A DNA stretch of 54,284 nt from a candidate division WOR-3 bacterium (GTDB lineage: Bacteria > Hydrothermota > Tepidihabitantia > Tepidihabitantales > DTDR01): the NCBI GenBank assembly GCA_039801725.1, contig JBDRVE010000006.1:8297-62580 (forward strand), in the 5' to 3' direction. The notes below the pieces were generated by a model, which ran no database searches, was not told where the DNA came from, and saw only the letters and a program-made list of their open reading frames with translations. Positions 37,365 through 43,153 of this stretch are shown one piece after another. Each line of letters starts with the position of its first letter. The first letter of the stretch is position 1. Position numbers and translations under genes: made by a program.

Positions 37365-38218
37365 AGAATCTCTTTATTGCCAAAAATTCCTTGTGGTCTT
37401 AAAAGCATTAATAAAATTAATAGTAAAGGATAAATCACTAATCGCCAATCTAAGATTGCTTGGGGAAGAATTATTCTTAAACCTTCTAAAATAAAAACCC
37501 AAAGAAAAGAAGCGATAATTGTTCCGCTCATACTTCCTAAACCGCCTAAAACAATAATTAGCATTAAATCAATAGACCTTAGAAAATCAAAATTGCTCGG
37601 ATGGAGAAAACAGTATAAATGGGCATATAAAGCACCGGAAAAGCCCGCAAAGGAACAACCAAGAGCAAATGCTAAAAGCCTTTGTTTATAAACATTTATT
37701 CCCATCGCATAGGCAGCATTTTCGTCTTCCCGAATGGCGATTAAATTTCTGCCAAATTTAGAATAAATAAGATTTCTCATAATAAGAATAATTAAAATTA
37801 ATGAGAATAAAACAATTGGTAAATTAGTAAAATTAGGGATACCAAGCATTCCCCTTGAGCCACCCATTTGGGAAAAAACCTTATCGGAATTATCTAATAA
37901 TACCTTCACAATTATTCCAAATCCTAAAGTGGCAATTCCTAAATAGTCTGATTTTAACTTTAAAATGGGAATAGCAATGAGATAACTAATTAGAAAGGTA
38001 AAAATAACAGAAGAAATTATTGCTCCAATATAAATAAAATATCCATAATGAGAAAAAGATTTTGTTAATAATGCTGATAAATAAGCACCAATTCCCATAA
38101 AGGCAGCGTGTCCTAAAGAAAAGAGACCAGTATAGCCATAAATAAGATTTAACCCCAAGGCGGAAATTGTAATACAACAGGCATAAGAAAAAATTTGGAT
38201 AATATAGAGATTAATCAT
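37343..38218 (-). CDS. livM: branched-chain amino acid-type ABC transporter permease LivM
   Basis: Polytopic permease of 291 residues with about nine hydrophobic segments. LSLGHAAFMGIGAYL, IAIREDENAAYAMGINVYKQRLLAFALG and MLIIVLGGLGSMSGTIIAS are typical of LivM, including the cytoplasmic coupling loop. It overlaps livH by 4 nt. The N-terminus is short compared with some LivM proteins that carry an extra domain. Confidence 0.92.
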   Translation of the reverse strand: MINLYIIQIFSYACCITISALGLNLIYGYTGLFSLGHAAFMGIGAYLSALLTKSFSHYGYFIYIGAIISSVIFTFLISYLIAIPILKLKSDYLGIATLGFGIIVKVLLDNSDKVFSQMGGSRGMLGIPNFTNLPIVLFSLILIILIMRNLIYSKFGRNLIAIREDENAAYAMGINVYKQRLLAFALGCSFAGFSGALYAHLYCFLHPSNFDFLRSIDLMLIIVLGGLGSMSGTIIASFLWVFILEGLRIILPQAILDWRLVIYPLLLILLMLLRPQGIFGNKEILWLKKEY

Positions 38219-39105
38219 AATTTTATTCCTTCTTCTTTACCAAATAATCCTTGTGGACGGGTTAAAAGCACGATAATTAAAATGGCAAAGGCAATTGCGT
38301 CGCGAAAAGTTGAGGATATAAAAGCAGCCGTAAAAACTTCTACCATTCCAATAATGTAAGAACCTAAAACAGCACCGGAAATTATGCCAATCCCACCAAG
38401 GACAGCAGCAACAAAGGCTTTCAGTCCAGGCATTATTCCCATATAGGGATGAATTTGGGGATAACAGATTCCGTATAAAACTCCACCGGCACCGGCTAAA
38501 GCAGCACCTAAGGCAAAGGTTAAAGAAATTATATTATCAACATTTATTCCCATAAGTAAAGCCGTTTCTTTATCATAAGATACTGCTCTCATTGCCAAAC
38601 CAATTTTTGTTCTTTTGATTAGATAATCTAAAATCAATAATAAAACTAAAGTAATGAGAAAGACAATAATTTGAATAGAGGAGATGGTTAAACCTAAAAA
38701 ATCAAAAGTAATAATCTTAAAAGGTCGGGGATAAGGTTGATAATCGGGACCAAAGATTATTTTTAAGGAAGTAAAATTTTCTAAGAAAAAAGAGACGCCG
38801 ATAGCAGTAATTAAAAGATTTATTCGCGGAACATTTTTCTTCCTCAAAGGAGCATAAGCAACCTTTTCAATAATAACATTGATAATCATACATAAGACCA
38901 TTGAGAAGATAATTGCCAATAAGAAATTAAATTTTAACCGAGTAATCGCATAAAAACCGAAATAGGCACCAAGCATAAAAATATCACCATGAGCAAAATT
39001 AATTAATCTAATTATTCCATAAATCATTGTGTAGCCAAGAGAGATTAAGGCATAAACACTTCCTAATTGAAAACCATTAAGAAGTTGTTGGAAGAAATAG
39101 TTCAT
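38215..39105 (-). CDS. livH: branched-chain amino acid-type ABC transporter permease LivH
   Basis: Permease of 296 residues beginning FFQQLLNGFQLGSVYALISL, with NFAHGDIFMLGAYFGFY, MRAVSYDKETALLMGINVDN and KAFVAAVLGGIGIISGAVLG as the LivH signatures. It starts 13 nt after the barrel gene stop. No periplasmic binding protein gene (LivK) accompanies the four transporter genes in this window. Confidence 0.92.
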   Translation of the reverse strand: MNYFFQQLLNGFQLGSVYALISLGYTMIYGIIRLINFAHGDIFMLGAYFGFYAITRLKFNFLLAIIFSMVLCMIINVIIEKVAYAPLRKKNVPRINLLITAIGVSFFLENFTSLKIIFGPDYQPYPRPFKIITFDFLGLTISSIQIIVFLITLVLLLILDYLIKRTKIGLAMRAVSYDKETALLMGINVDNIISLTFALGAALAGAGGVLYGICYPQIHPYMGIMPGLKAFVAAVLGGIGIISGAVLGSYIIGMVEVFTAAFISSTFRDAIAFAILIIVLLTRPQGLFGKEEGIKL

Positions 39106-39118
39106 TTTTTAAAGATTA

Positions 39119-39976
39119 TTAAAAATAGAAAGTAAGGTTGAAGATGTGAGCGATTCCTAAGTTTTGATAAGGTAAAAATCCGTAAGAAAAAGCAACCGGC
39201 TCTTTTGTAAATTCTAATCCCAAAGAGAATCGGGTTAAAAATCCTTCTTTAAAACCAAGATAACCTAAACGAAAAATAATAAGATTGCTTATCATTAGTT
39301 CTGTTCCTAAATGGAAATCTAATCCTAAGTTAGAATAAGCAAAACCAGTAGAGATAGATAAACCATTATTTTTAGGCAGATTAATTAGTTCGGTTAAATC
39401 TGCGCTCCCTTCCAAAATAAATTCTGGTTGTTCTAATTTTTTAGTTTGGTAATAAGGTTTAAAGATAAATATTAAATTTTTTATTCCGTAGCCAATCCGA
39501 AAAATATTAATCTCACTCATACCTAAAAGATTAATACCTGTTCCCAAAGAATAAAGAGTATCGCAACCAGAATAAATAAGATTGGTTAGAATACCAATTT
39601 TTGAACTTCCTAATTTATAACTAAAAAAAGGACTTAAAGAAATATGAAAATATGAAAAATAACCGTACTCTTCACCAAATTCATCAGTTTTTTTTATCTC
39701 ACCACTGTTAAAATAATTAAGGAAAATTCCGTATTGATTTTTACCTTTATTTTCAGCAAAACCTAACCCACCAAAATGGGTGTTTACTAAATAAGATAGA
39801 TAACTGAAACTTACGGCTCGCTTTTTTATCCCCAAGGGATTACCAAAGATAAAATTAGTATAATAACTTGGTAAAGTCTTATTTCCAGTGATCAACTCAT
39901 AAGGAGATAAAGAGAGCTTTAATTCTTGATAACCAAAAAGGAAGGCAAAAATTAGGAAAGAAAATATTTTCCTCAT
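39119..39976 (-). CDS. outer-membrane beta-barrel-like protein at head of liv operon
   Basis: A 285-residue exported protein. The signal peptide MRKIFSFLIFAFLFG is followed by repeated amphipathic strands (GYFSYFHISLSPFFSYKLGSS, LIIFRLGYLGFKEGFLTRFSLG), and the last strand LGIAHIFNLTFYF ends in Phe. It resembles PorV/PorQ-type barrels, but family membership is not proven. It lies 13 nt before livH in the same operon and is preceded by module B, so it may be the outer-membrane entry for the Liv substrate. No Shine-Dalgarno. Confidence 0.65.
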   Translation of the reverse strand: MRKIFSFLIFAFLFGYQELKLSLSPYELITGNKTLPSYYTNFIFGNPLGIKKRAVSFSYLSYLVNTHFGGLGFAENKGKNQYGIFLNYFNSGEIKKTDEFGEEYGYFSYFHISLSPFFSYKLGSSKIGILTNLIYSGCDTLYSLGTGINLLGMSEINIFRIGYGIKNLIFIFKPYYQTKKLEQPEFILEGSADLTELINLPKNNGLSISTGFAYSNLGLDFHLGTELMISNLIIFRLGYLGFKEGFLTRFSLGLEFTKEPVAFSYGFLPYQNLGIAHIFNLTFYF

Positions 39977-39982
39977 TTTTAT

Positions 39983-40010
39983 ATAATAATAAAATAAATT
40001 GATTTGTCAA
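39983..40010 (-). promoter_or_regulatory. promoter for barrel-livHMGF operon, leaderless layout
   Basis: Minus strand: TTGACA (40010-40005), a 16-bp spacer and TATTAT (39988-39983), then 6 nt to the ATG at 39976. Confidence 0.6.
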
Positions 40011-40017
40011 ATAAAGA

Positions 40018-40033
40018 AAGTAAATGTGTTAAA
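40018..40033 (-). promoter_or_regulatory. 16-bp box, proximal copy before the barrel-liv operon
   Basis: On the minus strand TTTAACACATTTACTT, identical to the distal box at 40560-40575. It ends 7 bp before the -35 at 40010. Confidence 0.5.
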
Positions 40034-40302
40034 ATATAAAACTTCTGAGTAAATTCAAGAGAAATAAAAAAGAATTGCCTTCAAACAAGAGAATCTTTTA
40101 CTTATACTCAAATAAATATCTAAAATATCCTGAATAAAGCAACATTTTATTATGTTTGTTTATTATTCTCCTAACTATTCTCATCTTATAGCCTTATTGA
40201 TTATATTTTATTTTTCTATCAAAGGTTCCCTCTATTACATAGCCCAATCTCTATAAGTTATTTAAGTCTTACGAAGTTCTTAAACATAAACTTATGGTTA
40301 GA

Positions 40303-40398
40303 GCCGTTAATAAAAGTATTGTTATTCGCATTAATAAAGTTATTGTTATTACCATTAATAAAAATATTATTATTAACACTAATAGAGTTAAAAATATT
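40303..40398 (-). repeat. 24-bp tandem repeats of module B
   Basis: Four exact-length 24-bp units (boundaries 40303, 40327, 40351, 40375), three of them sharing a plus-strand ATTAATAAA-type or GTTAATAAA-type core. Better preserved than in copy A. In the minus-strand frame they encode NNNNFINA and NNNTFING-type octapeptides. Confidence 0.7.
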
Positions 40399-40473
40399 CC
40401 CGTATGATAGACCTACCCCCTATTACCCCCTCCATTAGGTTTTTCTTCTTCTGTGCAAATTTTTTCCCATTTT

Positions 40474-40512
40474 TTATATTTCTATTAAGAATTTATAACA
40501 TTCTATAAACAT
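40474..40512 (-). other. conserved micro-ORF 1 of module B
   Basis: Twelve codons, MFIECYKFLIEI, then TAA, starting 10 nt after the module -10. The first 12 residues are identical to those of copy A. Confidence 0.3.
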
Positions 40513-40522
40513 AACTAATACA

Positions 40523-40550
40523 AATATAGTCAAAAATTTTAAAATGTCAA
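40523..40550 (-). promoter_or_regulatory. internal promoter of module B
   Basis: Minus strand: TTGACA (40550-40545), a 16-bp spacer and TATATT (40528-40523), identical in every base to the module A promoter. Confidence 0.6.
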
Positions 40551-40559
40551 GGGAATTAA

Positions 40560-40575
40560 AAGTAAATGTGTTAAA
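40560..40575 (-). promoter_or_regulatory. 16-bp box, distal copy of module B
   Basis: TTTAACACATTTACTT on the minus strand, 9 bp upstream of the module -35. Confidence 0.5.
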
Positions 40576-40605
40576 TATTATTATTATGATATGAATAATT
40601 TAAAA

Positions 40606-42471
40606 TTATAAAGTTATAAATTTTTCGGGAATAATATAATCACCAAATCTATTTTGAGCTTTTAATAATCTTTCTTTTTGTTCTTTTAGTATTTGAAAAA
40701 CTTCTTCTGGCGCGTTTTCTTTTTCGTAGAATTTTATTATCCTTTCAATTTTACTCAAATTTTCATTAACTCGTAAAGAGAATTGTTTATGATAATCTTC
40801 TAAAGAGTAATCTTTATTCAAAACTTCTCTAAAAAGAATTTTTAAATCTTCATAATAAGGAATATATCCGGTAGGAGTTTTTATCGCTTTAACTTCATTG
40901 TGAACTCTTTTTTCCATCCATTTATACCAGACTTTTTTATCGGTCTTTTCGTTTAAGAAATTGCCATTTTTATCTTTAAGAAAATAATTAACTCCGAATA
41001 TCTTAACCTCTCTTTTTAATTTTTTGCCAAATTCCAAATAAATCTTTAAATATTTGCTTAAAGAAATTGATAAAAAATCAAGATTAGACATTGGATTAAT
41101 CTTTTTGATACCCGTTTCTCCCAAAGTAGCAGGAGTAGTCTCTGATTCTAAAGCAGCTCCTTTAGTAATAACTCCGTGAGCCCAATCAAAAGCCTCTTCT
41201 ACCGGTAGGGAAGTATCGGTATCTCTACCACCATAAACAATTCCACTGATTAATACTCCTTCGGGATTTTCTAAAGCCTCTAAATCTAAATTTTCAAAAT
41301 GTTTTAATTCAATAGTGAAACGGGAATTATTATGAGAAGCAGGTATTTCTTTACCTTTTTCATCTTTCTTCCCCAAATACCATTCGCCAGAAAAGTTGTA
41401 TCCCTCTTTTGGAATCTCTTTGGTTTTACCGTTCCAAAAGATAAAACCTTCTTTTGTTAAAAGAGCATTAGCAAATATTACTTCTCGTGGGGTAGTAAGT
41501 GCCTTATAAAGCATTGGGTCATCTTCTTCATTAATTCCTTCTAAAATTCCAAACATACCTTTTTCAACATTTATTGCTCTCAATTCACCATTTTTGATAA
41601 AAAGATAAGCGATATCATCACCGACTAATCTTTCTCCTTCCATCATCGCGGTAGAAGTCTTACCACAATAAGAAGGAAAGGCACCAGTAAAATAAGTAAC
41701 CCTTCCATTAGGACCATTAATTCCCATTATCAACATATGCTCACAAAGCCAGCCTTCATTATAACCTAAATAGATTGCTAAACGCATTGCCAGTTTTTTG
41801 AGCCCGATAGAATTACCTCCGTATTGGGTATTCACGCTGTAACATACTAAGTTATCTCGGTCAATATAAATTCTTCTCTTATCAAGATTTTTACAAGTTT
41901 TTCTTTCGTCCAATTCTCCTTGACTATGAATAAATTTGAAAAAGCGATTATCTTTTAATTTCAAAAAAGTCTCGTAGCCTAAACGATAAAGTAAATTTTC
42001 ACAATGGCAGACATAAGAGGAATCGGTCAGTTGGACTGCCGGAATTGCGTAAGGAGAATTTTTTGGTCCCAGAAGGTAAAAAATAATATAAAGTTCTCGG
42101 TCTCTCATTATGTCTTTCAAAAGTTTATGGATTTCATCGAGCCCTTCTTTTTGGAGAGCAATAAGAATTTCTTCTCCCAATTTTTCTTCTTCTCTTAACA
42201 AAATTTTGGTGTTCTTCTTATCGCGGGCTTGGTCGTAATAATTGTCAAAATGAATAGTATGGCCTGGGGTAGCAGTTAGAATTTCTTCGCCGGTTTCTAA
42301 TGCTCTTTTTTTAATATAATCAAAATCGCTTTCCTCAGTAACTAAATAAATCTCTTTCGGATTAAGAAGTTCTAAATAGAATGATAAGAAAGAAAATAAA
42401 TCGTTATTTTTTATTTTTAATAATTTATCCCAGTGGTCTTTTTTAAATTTCTTTTCAAATTTTTGAAGCAT
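40606..42471 (-). CDS. pckG: phosphoenolpyruvate carboxykinase (GTP)
   Basis: Interconverts oxaloacetate and phosphoenolpyruvate with GTP/GDP, linking the citric-acid intermediates to gluconeogenesis. In 621 residues the PEPCK P-loop with the GTP-family active-site Cys is visible (FPSYCGKTSTAMM). GDDIAYLF supplies the metal Asp pair, and a substrate-side RVTYFTGAFPS lead-in and NNSRFT are also present. There is no Shine-Dalgarno. The -10 ends 6 nt before the ATG. It diverges from tRNA-Ile. Confidence 0.92.
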   Translation of the reverse strand: MLQKFEKKFKKDHWDKLLKIKNNDLFSFLSFYLELLNPKEIYLVTEESDFDYIKKRALETGEEILTATPGHTIHFDNYYDQARDKKNTKILLREEEKLGEEILIALQKEGLDEIHKLLKDIMRDRELYIIFYLLGPKNSPYAIPAVQLTDSSYVCHCENLLYRLGYETFLKLKDNRFFKFIHSQGELDERKTCKNLDKRRIYIDRDNLVCYSVNTQYGGNSIGLKKLAMRLAIYLGYNEGWLCEHMLIMGINGPNGRVTYFTGAFPSYCGKTSTAMMEGERLVGDDIAYLFIKNGELRAINVEKGMFGILEGINEEDDPMLYKALTTPREVIFANALLTKEGFIFWNGKTKEIPKEGYNFSGEWYLGKKDEKGKEIPASHNNSRFTIELKHFENLDLEALENPEGVLISGIVYGGRDTDTSLPVEEAFDWAHGVITKGAALESETTPATLGETGIKKINPMSNLDFLSISLSKYLKIYLEFGKKLKREVKIFGVNYFLKDKNGNFLNEKTDKKVWYKWMEKRVHNEVKAIKTPTGYIPYYEDLKILFREVLNKDYSLEDYHKQFSLRVNENLSKIERIIKFYEKENAPEEVFQILKEQKERLLKAQNRFGDYIIPEKFITL

Positions 42472-42476
42472 AATAA

Positions 42477-42505
42477 ATTATAAAAAAAAATATTTGACTT
42501 TTCAA
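42477..42505 (-). promoter_or_regulatory. promoter for pckG, leaderless layout
   Basis: Minus strand: TTGAAA (42505-42500), a 17-bp spacer and TATAAT (42482-42477), then 5 nt to ATG. It physically overlaps the plus-strand tRNA-Ile promoter. Confidence 0.55.
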
Positions 42506-42521
42506 AAAATTTTTATATATT
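42494..42521 (+). promoter_or_regulatory. promoter for tRNA-Ile
   Basis: TTGACT (42494-42499), a 16-bp spacer and TATATT (42516-42521), 9 nt before the mature tRNA 5' end. Confidence 0.6.
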
Positions 42522-42530
42522 TTATATAAA

Positions 42531-42602
42531 GGGCCTATAGCTCAGTGGTAGAGCGTCCCGCTGATAACGGGAAGGTCAGAGGTTCGATCCCTCTTAGGCC
42601 CA
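42531..42602 (+). tRNA. tRNA-Ile (GAT)
   Basis: A complete cloverleaf of 72 nt: acceptor GGGCCTA with TAGGCCC, D stem GCTC/GAGC, anticodon stem TCCCG/CGGGA with loop CTGATAA (anticodon GAT), and T arm AGAGG TTCGATC CCTCT. The discriminator is A and CCA is not encoded. It has its own promoter and is followed by a terminator. Confidence 0.97.
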
Positions 42603-42617
42603 TTTTTTATTAAAAAT

Positions 42618-42665
42618 ATAAAGGACCCTCTCCACTTACGGGTCTTAAAGGAGAGGGTCCTTTAT
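42618..42665. terminator. strong bidirectional hairpin after tRNA-Ile
   Basis: A perfect 16-bp stem (42618-42633 ATAAAGGACCCTCTCC with 42650-42665) with a 16-nt loop and T/A-rich flanks on both sides. It can end the tRNA-Ile transcript and, on the minus strand, the secA operon that ends at 42725. Confidence 0.8.
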
Positions 42666-42724
42666 TTATAAATTATTAGGAAATCACCGAGAGGACGTTC
42701 TGAGAAAAGCTATTTGCTGTATGA

Positions 42725-43135
42725 TTATTCACCTTCTTCTTCGCCACCTTTTCTTAATGTTCTAAGAAGCTTCCTTGCCTCTTTTCTCAAATCGGTAACT
42801 TTGTCCCACCAAGCTCTTCTTTCTTCTTCGGTTTGAAGTTGGTTAAACCTTTCAGTTTCGGTTTTCCATTCTTGAATTTTAGCATCAATTTGGCTCATTA
42901 GATTGCTTTCTTCGGCGGTTGGGCTAGCAATTTTACCTTTTGCTCGTTCATATCTTGTTTGAAATTTTTCAATGTCTTCTAACATATTTTGATAATCCTT
43001 TTGCCAGTCAGCCATATCTCTTGTGCGGTAATAAGGTCCTAATGTGCCTGCCTGACGACGAGAAATGATTGTAAAAATTACGCCAGCAACTACTACAATA
43101 CCAACGATCGTCCAAACTATTGTTCTTGTTTTCAT
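42725..43135 (-). CDS. membrane-anchored coiled-coil protein, 136 aa
   Basis: One N-terminal membrane helix (about residues 7-25, VWTIVGIVVVAGVIFTIIS) precedes a charged helical domain with Trp-containing heptad-like segments (ADWQKDYQNMLEDIEKFQTRYE; RRAWWDKVTDLRKEARKLLR). No family recognised. AGGAGG lies upstream. It starts 18 nt after the secA stop, so it is co-transcribed; a secretion-related role is possible by position only. Confidence 0.65.
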   Translation of the reverse strand: MKTRTIVWTIVGIVVVAGVIFTIISRRQAGTLGPYYRTRDMADWQKDYQNMLEDIEKFQTRYERAKGKIASPTAEESNLMSQIDAKIQEWKTETERFNQLQTEEERRAWWDKVTDLRKEARKLLRTLRKGGEEEGE

Positions 43136-43153
43136 TGCTTCCTCCTTTTTAGT

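Larger units (their letters stand above)
40258..40575 (-). repeat. regulatory/ncRNA module, copy B
   Basis: The minus-strand counterpart of 17676-17994. Same order: box (40575-40560), promoter (40550-40523), micro-ORFs (40512-40474 and 40470-40435), GGGGG runs, 24-bp repeats (40398-40303) and a shared TAA (40260-40258). It lies downstream of pckG on the same strand and upstream of the barrel-liv operon, toward which it points. From 40034 to 40257 the sequence no longer aligns clearly with copy A. Confidence 0.75.

Noticed and set aside
40303-40398. CRISPR array
   Set aside because: The units are contiguous 24-mers without spacers and there are no cas genes.
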